Origin: Planotetraspora sp. A-T 1434
Lineage (GTDB): Bacteria > Actinomycetota > Actinomycetes > Streptosporangiales > Streptosporangiaceae
Direction of reading: 5' to 3'
Assembly: GCF_025420585.1 (NCBI RefSeq)
Contig: NZ_JAOEGB010000002.1
Span: 186,001-250,000 of the forward strand
DNA length: 64,000 bases
In this document: one piece after another, positions 8,389 to 16,915 of the stretch
How positions within the stretch are numbered: position 1 is the first letter of the stretch
Layout of the letters: each line of letters starts with the position of its first letter
Notes under the pieces: model-generated
Told to the model about the DNA's origin: nothing
The model's input: the letters and a program-made list of their open reading frames with translations, nothing else
Database searches by the model: none
Translations under genes and position numbers: made by a program

Positions 8389-9281
8389 AGCTCTCCCTGT
8401 TCCCCGTGTCCGGCCTCGTGCGCGGCGCTCTTCAGCGCCCGGGTGACGAGGACGCCGGTCAGGTGCCGCCGGTAGGTGGCCGTCGCGTGGATGTCCTCCT
8501 CGGGATCGATCCGGTCCTGTACGGCTCTCGCGACCGCATCCCAGTCGACGTCCCAGCCGACCGACGCCGCCGGGCGGGGGCCGCACACCTCGGTCACGTC
8601 GGCCACCACGGGGACCGGCCCGACGCTGACGCAGGCCACCCGGGCCGCGGCGATCCGGAAGTCCTCGTCGAGCGTCACGGCGGCGGCCACCCCGGCCACC
8701 GCGTAGTCGCCGTGCCGCCGCGCCACCTCGCAGAACGCGGTGCCGGACCGCTCGGGCAGCGCGGGGAAGAACGCCGAGACCGCCAGCTCGCCCGGCGCCA
8801 CGGCCGACTCCAGCGGGCCGGTGAAGAACTCCGCCGCAGCAACCTCCCGCTCGCCGCCGAGGCGCGCGAGCCGTACGGAACCTCCGAGGAGGGCGAGGAC
8901 GGCGGGCAGCTCGGCCGACGGGTCGGCGTGGACGAGGCTGCCCACCACGGTCCCGCGGTTGCGGATCACGGGGTGGGCGACCAGCCGCAGCGCCTGGCCC
9001 AGGAGCGGCTGTACGGCTCTCGCCGCGGCCGACCGCTCGACGGCGGCGTGCCGGGCGAGGGCGCCCACGCGCACCCCGCCCGGCTCGGCCGCGATCGTGT
9101 CCAGCTCCGCGACGCGGTTGATGTCCACGAGGTGGGCCGGCGCGGCCAGGCGCATGTTGAGCAGGGGGATCAGGCTCTGGCCGCCGGCCAGCACCTTGCC
9201 GTGCGGCCCCACCTCGGCGAGGACCCGGAGGGTCTCGCCGAGGCTCGCGGGGCCGTGGTAGTCGAACGGGGGTGGTTTCAC
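8385..9281 (-). CDS. Molybdenum hydroxylase FAD-binding subunit (CoxM type)
   Basis: 298 residues with the two FAD-binding signatures of the CoxM/XdhB family: AGGQSLIPLLNMRLA (residues about 32-46) and RGTVVGSLVHADPSAELPAV (about 110-130). The N terminus PPPFDYHGPASLGETL is typical. It takes electrons from the [2Fe-2S] subunit and passes them to an acceptor. The gene starts 42 bases below the permease stop and is probably cotranscribed with it. Confidence 0.92.
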   Translation of the reverse strand: MKPPPFDYHGPASLGETLRVLAEVGPHGKVLAGGQSLIPLLNMRLAAPAHLVDINRVAELDTIAAEPGGVRVGALARHAAVERSAAARAVQPLLGQALRLVAHPVIRNRGTVVGSLVHADPSAELPAVLALLGGSVRLARLGGEREVAAAEFFTGPLESAVAPGELAVSAFFPALPERSGTAFCEVARRHGDYAVAGVAAAVTLDEDFRIAAARVACVSVGPVPVVADVTEVCGPRPAASVGWDVDWDAVARAVQDRIDPEEDIHATATYRRHLTGVLVTRALKSAAHEAGHGEQGEL

Positions 9282-9323
9282 CAGCGCGGCGCCCCGGTCC
9301 GGGCCGGGGCCGCCGCCCGGCGG

Positions 9324-10685
9324 TCAGCCGCTCGCATCTCGCTCGAATCCGATCTCGCCACCGGAGACCTCCTTCACGGGCCTGCCCGCCACGGCGCGGA
9401 GCAGGTGATACCCACCAAGTACCACGATGGTGCCGAGCGCGATGCCCGCGAGCGAGAAATCGCCGGTGATCTGGTGGGTCACCGGCCCGACCGCGAGGAT
9501 GATGCCCGCGCCGATCGGGACCATGTTGACCGGGTCGGAGAAATCGACCCGGTTCTCGATCCAGATCTTCGCGCCGAGCAGGCCGATCATGCCGTAGAGG
9601 ATGACCGTGACGCCGCCGAGCACGCCGGCCGGCGTGGCCGACACGAGCGCGCCGAACTTGGGGATGAGGCCGAAGAGGATCGCGATGACGGCGGCGATGT
9701 AGTAGGCGGCCGTCGAGTAGACGCGGGTGGCGGCCATGACGCCGATGTTCTCGGCGTAGGTGGTCGTCGGGGAGCCGCCGACCGCGCTCGCGACCGCGGT
9801 GCCGACGCCGTCACCGATGATCGCCCGGCCCATGTACGGGTCCACGTCGGTGGCGGTCATCGAGCCGACGGCCTTGACATGGCCCACGTTCTCCGCGATC
9901 AGCGCGATGACGGCGGGCAGGACGAGCACGATCGCCGACGCCCGGAAACTCGGGGCGTGGAAGTGCGGCAGGCCGATCCAGTCGGCCTTGGCCACGTCGT
10001 CGAAGTTAATCCGGAGCGAGGTGACCTGACCGGTGGCGGTGGGCGCCGTGATCTTCCCTGCCGTCAGGTCCAGGATCCAGGACAGCGCGAAGCCGAAGAC
10101 CAGGCCGAGGAGGATGCCGATCCGGCCGAGGAAGCCCTTGAAGAGCACGAGGAAGACGGCGGTGGCGATCATCGTGGCCAGCGCGACCCACTGGTCCTTG
10201 GGCCAGTAGAACTGAGCGACGACGTAGGCCAGGCCGAAGCCGATCAGCATGACGACCGCGCCCGTCACGACCGGCGGGAAGATCCGGTGGATGACCCCGA
10301 CGCCGAGGAAGTGGATCGCGACGCCGACCGCCGCGAGGACGAGGCCGGCGACCAGGATCGCGCCGGTGACCGTGGCGCTGTCGCCCTGCGCCGCGCGGAT
10401 CGCGACGACCCCGCCGACGAACGAGGCGGACGTGCCGAGGTAGCTCGGGATCCTGCCCTGCACGATCAGCAGGAAAAGGATCGTGGCGACGCCGGACATC
10501 ATGACGGCGACGTTCGGATCGAGCCCCATCACGATCGGGAACACGAAGGTCGCGCCGAACATCGCGATCACGTGCTGGGCGCCGAACCCGACCATGCGCG
10601 GCCAGCTCAGCCGCTCGTCCGGCTTCACGACGTCGCCCGGTGCCAGGGCCTTTCCGTCGCCGTGCGGTGTCCATCTGAGAGCCAT
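9324..10685 (-). CDS. NCS2 family nucleobase permease (uracil/xanthine type)
   Basis: 453 residues, about 12-14 hydrophobic segments, matching the UraA/RutG branch of the NCS2 nucleobase:cation symporters. Signatures are FGAQHVIAMFGATFVFPIVMG in the first helix and VIALIAENVGHVKAVG (Q/E-x-x-x-N substrate motif region) plus GGSPTTTYAENIGVMA. It should import a pyrimidine, purine or related ureide precursor. Position at the head of the hydroxylase operon and next to a PucR regulator suggests the permease supplies the hydroxylase substrate. AACGG-A-CCGTT at 10702-10712, just before the start, is a short palindrome that may be an operator. Confidence 0.9.
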   Translation of the reverse strand: MALRWTPHGDGKALAPGDVVKPDERLSWPRMVGFGAQHVIAMFGATFVFPIVMGLDPNVAVMMSGVATILFLLIVQGRIPSYLGTSASFVGGVVAIRAAQGDSATVTGAILVAGLVLAAVGVAIHFLGVGVIHRIFPPVVTGAVVMLIGFGLAYVVAQFYWPKDQWVALATMIATAVFLVLFKGFLGRIGILLGLVFGFALSWILDLTAGKITAPTATGQVTSLRINFDDVAKADWIGLPHFHAPSFRASAIVLVLPAVIALIAENVGHVKAVGSMTATDVDPYMGRAIIGDGVGTAVASAVGGSPTTTYAENIGVMAATRVYSTAAYYIAAVIAILFGLIPKFGALVSATPAGVLGGVTVILYGMIGLLGAKIWIENRVDFSDPVNMVPIGAGIILAVGPVTHQITGDFSLAGIALGTIVVLGGYHLLRAVAGRPVKEVSGGEIGFERDASG

Positions 10686-10814
10686 GTGAGCCCCTTCAGC
10701 TAACGGACCGTTGGCCGGTGGCCGCCCCGAAGCCGTCGGCCGTTTGGGGCACTGTAGGACCGCCGTCCCCGCCAGACATGGGCATGATCTGCCAAAGCGG
10801 CGGGGGTCCCGGCG

Positions 10815-11024
10815 TCACACCACGCGGATCTCGAAGCCGTCGCCGCTGACGACCTGCCCGGCCCGGATCTTGCACGCCTTGCGCAGCTCCACCTCGCCGT
10901 CCACCCGGACGTTTCCCTCGGCGATGAAGTGCTTGGCCGCGCCGCCGCTCTCCGTGACGTAGCAGTACTTCAGCAGGTCGCAGAGGGGGATGTAGTCGCC
11001 ACTCAGCTCGAACGTCTCTTTCAC
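10815..11024 (-). CDS. Small S4-domain RNA-binding protein
   Basis: 69 residues forming one S4 domain of the YbcJ/YaaA-like kind: LCDLLKYCYVTESGGAAKHFIAEGNVRVDGEVELRKACKIRAGQVV. The S4 fold binds structured RNA, usually rRNA. It lies 15 bases below the PucR-like stop, so it may be cotranscribed with that gene, but a functional link to ureide catabolism is not evident. Confidence 0.88.
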   Translation of the reverse strand: MKETFELSGDYIPLCDLLKYCYVTESGGAAKHFIAEGNVRVDGEVELRKACKIRAGQVVSGDGFEIRVV

Positions 11025-11039
11025 GCCGCCAGCTTAGAT

Positions 11040-12620
11040 TCAGATGCCGCGCATGCGGAGCACGTGGAGCGCCAGGGTCAGGTTCAGCCGCAGGTGGGCG
11101 TCCTCGGTGAAGTTGCCGAGCAGCCGCTCCAGCTTCCCGATCCGATAGCGCAGCGTGTTGTAGTGGAAGTGCAGCCTGCGCGCCGTCTCGGCGACGTTGA
11201 GGTTGGTCTCCAGCAGCACCTGGAGCGTCCGGCGCAGGTCGGCGTTCTCCGCGTCGTCGTCGCCCGCCAGGGAGCCGAGCGTCTCCCGCACGAAGGCGTG
11301 CAGCTCGTCGGTGTCGTTCACCAGCGAGAGCAGCCGGTAGACGCCCAGCTCGTCGAAGTGGGCGACCGCCCCCGAGCCGTGCAGCTGGCGGCCCACTCTG
11401 GCGGCCTTGAGCGCCTGGCCGTACGCGCCGGGGAGGGCGTCGGCCCCCGGGGCGACCCGGCTGAGCCCGGTGGAGAACGTGCCGTCGGAGATCGCGGACA
11501 GGGCGTCCCGCGCGAGCCTGGTGGCGTCGACGGCCGCGCCGACGATGGCGACGACCTCGTGCGAGAAGCCCGCCACGGCGCCGCGCGGGTCGTACCTGCG
11601 GACGGCCGCCTGCCAGGCCGCGAGCAGGCGGTCGTGGGTGGAGCGCTCCTCGGCGTCGGGGTCGATCTCCGCCACGAGCACGCTCACGGGGCGTTCCAGG
11701 TCCCACCCGAACGCCTTGGCGCGCTCGGCCACCCGGCCGCCACCCCGGCCGGTCAGCACGTCCCTCAGGAAGTCGGCGCGGTATTTGCTCTCGACCGCGT
11801 TGACGGCCTCCTGCTTGGTGATGACGAGCGCCGCCACGGTCGCGGCGCGCTCCAGGATGCCGATGTCGCTCGGCGTGAGCGTGCCCGCCGCGCTGTACGC
11901 CACGATCCTGCCGTGGTGGTGGCCGCCCGCGACGACGGGCACCGCCGCGTAGTGTCCCTCGGCCCCTGCGGCCGCGACGCCGGCTTGACGCAGCGTCGCG
12001 ACCTGCTCGGCCTCCCCGGCCGTGGCGAGAAGCTGGCCGGAGGCGTCCACCGCGCCGACGGCCACGTGGAGCAGCCCGGCCACCTCGGCCGTCACCTCGC
12101 GCATGCCTCCCCCCGCGAGCACGATCTGGACCAGGGCCCGGTGGGCCTCCTCCGCCCGCGCGAGGATCGCGGCCTGCCGGTTGAGGATGTCGGTGAGGAC
12201 CTGGTTGAGGATGTCGTCGAACCCCACGTCGTTGGGCAGCAGGATCAGCGGGAAACCGAGCCGGTCGGCCTGTTCGACCATCTCGCCGGGCAGCTCGTCG
12301 AGGTAGCGCCCGAGCTTGATCGCGAGGGCGGCCAGCCCGCGCTCGTCGAGGTCCGCCACGAGCCGGTCCAGCGACTGGGGCGTGTTGCGCAGCGGGTAGC
12401 CCGTGGTGAGCAGCAACTCGTGCGGCTTCACCCAGGCGAGGATGTCGGGCACCTCCATGACGTTGAGCCGCTGGACGATGCGGTCGAGGCCGCTCTTGCC
12501 GGCGATCAGCCGCGCGTCCGCGAGAGTGGAGACCCCGAGCACCTCGCCCACCGACACGCCGTGGAGGATGGTTCCAGTGCTGGCCAGCCGCATTGCCGGA
12601 GGGGCCGGGTCCGTCGTCAT
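11040..12620 (-). CDS. PucR family transcriptional regulator
   Basis: 526 residues. The N-terminal PucR ligand-binding domain covers about residues 15-135 (VSVGEVLGV ... RIVQRLNVMEVPDILAWVKPHELLLTTGYPL). A GGDEF-like CdaR middle domain follows, and a C-terminal helix-turn-helix (LLETNLNVAETARRLHFHYNTLRYRI) lies in the last 60 residues. Family members regulate purine/ureide catabolism. The ATG at 12620 has GGAG eight bases upstream, so it is preferred over more distal in-frame starts. The gene lies between the oppositely oriented hydroxylase/permease genes (same strand, downstream) and the oxamate carbamoyltransferase-type operon (divergent), so it is the likely regulator of both. Confidence 0.9.
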   Translation of the reverse strand: MTTDPAPPAMRLASTGTILHGVSVGEVLGVSTLADARLIAGKSGLDRIVQRLNVMEVPDILAWVKPHELLLTTGYPLRNTPQSLDRLVADLDERGLAALAIKLGRYLDELPGEMVEQADRLGFPLILLPNDVGFDDILNQVLTDILNRQAAILARAEEAHRALVQIVLAGGGMREVTAEVAGLLHVAVGAVDASGQLLATAGEAEQVATLRQAGVAAAGAEGHYAAVPVVAGGHHHGRIVAYSAAGTLTPSDIGILERAATVAALVITKQEAVNAVESKYRADFLRDVLTGRGGGRVAERAKAFGWDLERPVSVLVAEIDPDAEERSTHDRLLAAWQAAVRRYDPRGAVAGFSHEVVAIVGAAVDATRLARDALSAISDGTFSTGLSRVAPGADALPGAYGQALKAARVGRQLHGSGAVAHFDELGVYRLLSLVNDTDELHAFVRETLGSLAGDDDAENADLRRTLQVLLETNLNVAETARRLHFHYNTLRYRIGKLERLLGNFTEDAHLRLNLTLALHVLRMRGI

Positions 12621-12703
12621 CGTGCGCTCCGAGAGTCGTGCTTCTCCCGCAGATTGTGCAGGATCAACCTGACTGGCAGGAAGAGCCAAGCATTTGGCCG
12701 ACT

Positions 12704-12804
12704 GTTGGCACCTTTCTCCGTACGGACCGTGCCAACGGCGCTCTAGCGTCGGCAACGACTCTGCTTGCCGGGGAGGTGTCGGGAGGTTCGGTGACTGTTG
12801 GCAC
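12704..12804. promoter_or_regulatory. Repeated GTTGGCAC sites in the pucR/DUF2877 divergent region
   Basis: GTTGGCAC at 12704-12711 faces GTGCCAAC at 12729-12736 (17-base spacer), and a third GTTGGCAC lies at 12797-12804, within the first codons of the DUF2877 gene if translation starts at 12791. The inverted arrangement in a divergent regulator/operon gap suggests operator sites for the PucR-like protein. This is inferred from position; the sequence does not clearly match published PucR boxes. Confidence 0.5.
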
Positions 12805-13744
12805 GCGCCCGAGAGCACGGCGGGCCACGGCGCCCGCGTCCCGGTTCACGGGGAACCCGGTATACGCCAGCGGAGCGGCCAGCGTCGCGCTGCGCCCGGC
12901 TCTGGAGTCCCCGCGCCGCCCGGCCCGAGTGCTGGCGGCCTTCCCGCTCGCCGTCTACCTGGAGGTCAGGAGCGAGACCGAGCCGCACGTCATCGCCGTC
13001 GTCACCGGTAAGGCGACCCGGCTGCCGAACGCGGTCGTGCTGAGCGAGCCCCTCGACGGCTTCTCCGCCGGCGACGACGGCTGGGTGGGCGACGGCTCCA
13101 TAGAGATAGGCGGGCATCGAGAGCACCTCGGCATCCAGGTCCGCCGCTGGTGGGACCCGGCCCCGCGGCTCGGGCCCGCCGATCCCGTACGGCTGTCGCG
13201 GGCGCTCACGCTTCTGGAGGAGATCCGCGCCGCGTCGCCGAGACGGCCAGGGCTCGACCCCGCCGGAGCCCCCGGGCTGCTCGCGGACGGCTGCCGGGCG
13301 GGCTCGCTCATCGACAGCGTCACGGCGGCGGAGCGGCTGATCGGGCTCGGCCCGGGGCTGACGCCGAGCGGCGACGACATGCTGGCCGGCCTGCTGGTCG
13401 CGCTGCGGCACCTCGGACTCGCCGCGGACGTCCCCAGGGCCGTGTGGCTGGCCGACTGGCTGGCGGCCACCGTGACCTACGACGCCCGGACCCGTACGAC
13501 GCCGATCTCGGCCACGCTGCTCCACTGCGCCGCGCGGGGGGAGGCCAGCCAGGAGGTGCTCGGGGTCCTGCGCGGCGTGGCCGGTCACCAGCCCCTGGAG
13601 CCCGCCGCTCACCGGCTGCTCCGTCTCGGCCACACCTCGGGCGCCGACATGGCCTGGGGCGTCCACACCGGCCTGTCGGCCGTACTTTCCCAGGGGGCCC
13701 TGCTGCCGCACAGTGCCGTCCTGTCTCATGGGGAGTGCTCGTGA
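12791..13744 (+). CDS. allH: DUF2877 protein, oxamate carbamoyltransferase AllH-type subunit
   Basis: 317 residues of the DUF2877 family. GLGPGLTPSGDDMLAGLL in the middle is the family hallmark, and the last part (LGHTSGADMAWGVHTGLS) is also conserved. In Escherichia coli the homologue AllH (YlbF) works with AllF (FdrA) and AllG (YlbE, DUF1116) as oxamate carbamoyltransferase, splitting N-carbamoyl oxamate to oxamate and carbamoyl phosphate at the end of allantoin fermentation. All three genes occur here in order. The GTG at 12791 follows GGGAGG at proper spacing and excludes upstream codons running into the divergent promoter. The next gene overlaps by four bases. Confidence 0.82.
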   Translation: MTVGTRPRARRATAPASRFTGNPVYASGAASVALRPALESPRRPARVLAAFPLAVYLEVRSETEPHVIAVVTGKATRLPNAVVLSEPLDGFSAGDDGWVGDGSIEIGGHREHLGIQVRRWWDPAPRLGPADPVRLSRALTLLEEIRAASPRRPGLDPAGAPGLLADGCRAGSLIDSVTAAERLIGLGPGLTPSGDDMLAGLLVALRHLGLAADVPRAVWLADWLAATVTYDARTRTTPISATLLHCAARGEASQEVLGVLRGVAGHQPLEPAAHRLLRLGHTSGADMAWGVHTGLSAVLSQGALLPHSAVLSHGECS

Positions 13745-15291
13745 ACGATCTGGTCGAGGTGCGCGCCGGGGTCTACCACGACTCGGTGAGCCTGATGCGC
13801 GTGAGTCAGGCCCTCACCGGCCGGGCCGGGGTCACCGTCGCCATCGTCGCGATGGCCACCGAGCTCAACGTCGAGCTGGCCCGCGACGTCGGCTTCGCCG
13901 TACCGGCGGCGACGGCGGGCGACCTGCTGGTCGCGATCAGGGCCTCGTCGGAGGAGGAGCTCGGAGCGGCGGCGGCCGAGCTGGAGCGGCAGCTCGCGGC
14001 CAAGGCGTCCGGCGGCGGCGCGGAAGCCGGCGCGGCGCTCCCCCGCACCACCCGCTCGGCGGCCCGGTCATGGGACGCGACGGTGGCGCTCGTGAGCGTC
14101 CCCGGGGAGCACGCCTTCGTGGAGGCGGCCGACGCCGTGGAGGCCGGGCTCTCCGTCATGATCTTCAGTGACAACGTGCCGGTGGAGCAGGAGATCCAGC
14201 TCAAGGAGCGCGCCCGGGCGAAGGGCGTGCTCGTGATGGGCCCGGACTGCGGGACCGCGGTGATCGGCGGCGCGGGCCTGGGCTTCGCGAACGTGCTGAG
14301 GCCCGGTCCCGTCGGGGTCGTGGCCGCCTCGGGCACCGGCGCGCAGCAGGTTTCGAGCCTGCTCGACCTCGCCGGAGTCGGCGTCAGCCACCTGCTCGGG
14401 GTCGGCGGCAGGGACCTGTCCGCCGAGGTCGGCGGCCGATCGGCCGTCCAGGCGCTCCGGGCGCTCGACGCCGACCCGGCCACCGAGCTGATCGTGCTGA
14501 TCTCCAAGCCGCCCGCCCCCGAGGTGGCCGCGGCCGTACGGGATCTCGGCCTCTCGAAGCCCCTGGTCGCGGCGCTTCTCGGGCCGGGGCAGGACGACCT
14601 GACGACGACGGCCGAGAAGGTGCTCGGCGCGCTCGGCAGGGAGATCCCCGAGTGGCCGTCATGGCCCGCCGAACAGCCCGACGGCGACGAGCAACCGGGC
14701 ACCCAGCAGCCAGGCCGTGAGCAACCAGGCATCGCGCATTCCGGTGCCGGGCAGTCCGGTGCCGGGCAGTCCGACGGCTTTGAGCAGGCGGACGGCCGTG
14801 GGCAGGCGGACGGCCGTGGGCAGGCGGGCGGCCGTGGGCAGGCGGGCGGGGCACCGTCCGGGGGAGGCGTGCTCCGCGGGCTGTACTCGGGGGGCACGCT
14901 CTGCACCGAGGCCGCGCTGATCGCCCTCGCCGGCGGCGACGTGTCCGGGGAGTTCACCGACTTCGGCGACGACGAGTACACCCGGGGGCGGGCGCATCCG
15001 ATGATCGACCCGGCGCTGCGCCTGGAGGCGCTCGCCGCCGTCGGCTCCGGCGTCGTCCTGCTCGACGTCGTGCTCGGCCACGGGGCCGATCCGGACCCGT
15101 CCGCGTGGCTGGCGCCCGCGATCGGGGACGCCCGCGCGAGGGGCGTCGCCGTGGTGGTCGCGCTCGTGGGCACGGACGGCGACCCGCAGGGACTGCGGGC
15201 CCAGGCCGCCCGGCTGAACTCGGCGGGGGCCGCGGTGTTCACATCCAACGCGGCGGCCGCCCGCCACGCCCGCCACCTCGCGAGCGCATGA
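13741..15291 (+). CDS. fdrA: FdrA family protein, oxamate carbamoyltransferase AllF-type subunit
   Basis: 516 residues related to succinyl-CoA synthetase-like FdrA/AllF. There is an N-terminal alpha/beta part, a CoA-binding-like Rossmann segment around residues 140-300 (SVMIFSDNVPVEQEIQLKE, VLVMGPDCGTAVIGGAGLGFANV, GTGAQQVSSLLDLAGVG) and a C-terminal ligase-like part (LRGLYSGGTLCTEA, DFGDDEYTRGRAHPMIDP). These match FdrA signatures. Between the two halves lies an unusual linker of about 70 residues, rich in Gly, Gln and Asp and built from short repeats. GTG at 13741 overlaps the previous stop (GTGA); GTG at 13735 is an alternative. The stop codon lies inside the first core of an intergenic repeat array. 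Confidence 0.85.
   Translation: MNDLVEVRAGVYHDSVSLMRVSQALTGRAGVTVAIVAMATELNVELARDVGFAVPAATAGDLLVAIRASSEEELGAAAAELERQLAAKASGGGAEAGAALPRTTRSAARSWDATVALVSVPGEHAFVEAADAVEAGLSVMIFSDNVPVEQEIQLKERARAKGVLVMGPDCGTAVIGGAGLGFANVLRPGPVGVVAASGTGAQQVSSLLDLAGVGVSHLLGVGGRDLSAEVGGRSAVQALRALDADPATELIVLISKPPAPEVAAAVRDLGLSKPLVAALLGPGQDDLTTTAEKVLGALGREIPEWPSWPAEQPDGDEQPGTQQPGREQPGIAHSGAGQSGAGQSDGFEQADGRGQADGRGQAGGRGQAGGAPSGGGVLRGLYSGGTLCTEAALIALAGGDVSGEFTDFGDDEYTRGRAHPMIDPALRLEALAAVGSGVVLLDVVLGHGADPDPSAWLAPAIGDARARGVAVVVALVGTDGDPQGLRAQAARLNSAGAAVFTSNAAAARHARHLASA
14785..14854 (+). repeat. 18-bp in-frame tandem repeat in the FdrA linker
   Basis: The unit CAGGCGGACGGCCGTGGG starts at 14785, 14803, 14821 and 14839, the last copy partial; the two later copies read CAGGCGGGCG. 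It encodes repeated QADGRG/QAGGRG. Just upstream a 15-base unit (GGTGCCGGGCAGTCC) occurs twice. Multiples of three keep the frame, so repeat number can drift without destroying the protein. Confidence 0.85.
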
Positions 15292-15402
15292 TCACGGAAC
15301 GCGTTCGCCGAGGCCGCGCCGGAGCGCGGGGAACGTGTGCATGATCACGAACCAGGGCGGCCCTGGTCGGACCGGAGACAGGGGAAGGTGTGCATGATCA
15401 CG
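15286..15402 (-). repeat. 53-bp-period GATC core array, locus A (3 cores)
   Basis: Three minus-oriented copies of the core (on this strand TGCATGATCACG or GCATGATCACG) end at 15296, 15349 and 15402, exactly 53 bases apart. Read on the minus strand each full unit begins CGTGATCATGCACA followed by a TTCCCC block. The array separates fdrA from the DUF1116 gene. The fdrA stop codon is part of the first core, and the cores add in-frame ATGs upstream of the DUF1116 gene that should not be taken as its start. Confidence 0.85.
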
Positions 15403-15417
15403 GCGAAAGGGGAGGGG

Positions 15418-16800
15418 ATGACGCTGTCGATGCTGCATGGCGAGCCGCGCGTGATCACGGTGGGGACGTCGGTTCTCAGCGAGGCGCTGGACGCGCAGGC
15501 CGTGCCGCAGACTCGTGTCGACTGGCGGCCGCCGCTTCCCGGCACCGCCCCCGCGCTGGCCGAGCTGCTCGCGGACCCGCGCCGCGAGCAGGCCAACGAC
15601 GTCGCCGTGGGCCGGCTGCTGTCCGCCCGCCCCCATCTGATCGGCGTACGGCCGGCCCGTGACGTCCTGGGGCTGGAGCCCGGCACGTTCTTCCACGCCG
15701 GGCCGCCCATCACCTGGGAACGGGCCTCCGGCCCGATGCGGGGGGCGCTCATCGGCGCGATGCTGTTCGAGGGCCTCGCCGCGTCCCCGGAGGAGGCCGA
15801 GCACAGGCTCTCATCCGGCGGAACCACGCTCGACCCCTGCCACCACCACCGCACGGTCGGCCCGATGGCCGGGGTGGTCAGCCCGTCGATGTGGATGCTG
15901 GAGGTCGCCGACGCCGAGCACGGCGGCACGGCCTACTGCTCGCTCAACGAGGGCCTCGGCAAGGTCCTGCGCTACGGCGCGTACGGGCCCGAGGTGATCG
16001 ACCGGCTCCGCTGGATGGGCGAGGTGCTCGGGCCGGTGCTCCAGGCGGCGCTCGAGCGGAGCGGACCGCTGGACCTCCGGTCCCTCATCGCCCAGGCGCT
16101 GCAGATGGGCGACGAACTCCACAACCGGAACCGGGCGGCCACCTCGCTGCTGGTCCGCGAGATCGCCCCGGCCATCGTGGACGCCGCGCCGGAGCGCGCC
16201 GCCGAGGTCCTGCGTTTCATCAATGGAAATGATCATTTCTTCCTGAACGCGGGAATGGCGGCCGCGAAAGTCAGCGCCGACGCCGCGAGGAACGTTCCCG
16301 GTTCCAGTCTCGTCGTCGCGATGGCCCGCAACGGCACCGATTTCGGAATCCAGGTATCCGGGCTCGGGAATAGGTGGTTCACGGGTCCGGCCGGGGTGCC
16401 GGACGGGCTCTACCTCGGCGCGTACGGCCCGGACGACGCCAATCCCGACATCGGCGACTCGACCATCACCGAGACGTCCGGCCTGGGCGGCTTCGCCATG
16501 GCGGCGGCCCCCGCGATCGTGCGGTTCGTCGGCGGCGACGTGTCCGACGCGGTCGCCGCCACGACGTCGATGTACGAGATCACCCTGGCCGAGCACCCGG
16601 CGTACCAGATCCCCGGGCTCGGCTTCCGCGGCACGCCGGTCGGGATCGACATCACGCTGGTCGCGCGGACCGGCGTGCTGCCGGTCGTCAACACCGGAAT
16701 CGCCGGCCGCGTGGCCGGAACCGGGCAGGTGGGGGCCGGGTTGGTGAGCCCGCCGGCCGACGCGTTCACCGCCGCGCTGGAGGCATTGGCCGACGCTTGA
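15418..16800 (+). CDS. allG: DUF1116 protein, oxamate carbamoyltransferase AllG-type subunit
   Basis: 460 residues of the DUF1116 family (E. coli YlbE/AllG). Conserved runs are AGPPITWERASGPMRGALIGA, DPCHHHRTVGPMAGVVSPSMW, YCSLNEGLGKVLRYGAY, HNRNRAATSLL and INGNDHFFLNAGMAAAK. It is the third part of the oxamate carbamoyltransferase complex. ATG 15418 follows AAAGGGGAGGGG and matches the expected N terminus. The frame stays open into the upstream repeat array, but those codons derive from the repeats. No carbamate kinase, which would use the carbamoyl phosphate, is found in the window. Confidence 0.85.
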   Translation: MTLSMLHGEPRVITVGTSVLSEALDAQAVPQTRVDWRPPLPGTAPALAELLADPRREQANDVAVGRLLSARPHLIGVRPARDVLGLEPGTFFHAGPPITWERASGPMRGALIGAMLFEGLAASPEEAEHRLSSGGTTLDPCHHHRTVGPMAGVVSPSMWMLEVADAEHGGTAYCSLNEGLGKVLRYGAYGPEVIDRLRWMGEVLGPVLQAALERSGPLDLRSLIAQALQMGDELHNRNRAATSLLVREIAPAIVDAAPERAAEVLRFINGNDHFFLNAGMAAAKVSADAARNVPGSSLVVAMARNGTDFGIQVSGLGNRWFTGPAGVPDGLYLGAYGPDDANPDIGDSTITETSGLGGFAMAAAPAIVRFVGGDVSDAVAATTSMYEITLAEHPAYQIPGLGFRGTPVGIDITLVARTGVLPVVNTGIAGRVAGTGQVGAGLVSPPADAFTAALEALADA

Positions 16801-16915
16801 ATTCCCATTGACCCGCTTTTGACCCTAATATCGGTGGCCAGCCTCACATATCAGTGGAATTGGCAGGATCCAGTCGGGGGATCGTGCGAATCTAGCGTGA
16901 ATTGGGGACCTTCCT

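Noticed and set aside
5498-9281. True aerobic CO dehydrogenase
   Set aside because: The active-site loop is PYRGAGR (form II) and not AYRCSFR as in CO-oxidising form I enzymes; context points to purine or related substrates.
15337-15417. N-terminal extension of the DUF1116 protein from ATG 15337 or 15393
   Set aside because: These codons lie in repeat cores and give a peptide (MHDHEP..., KVCMITAKG) not expected in the family; a good ribosome binding site precedes ATG 15418.
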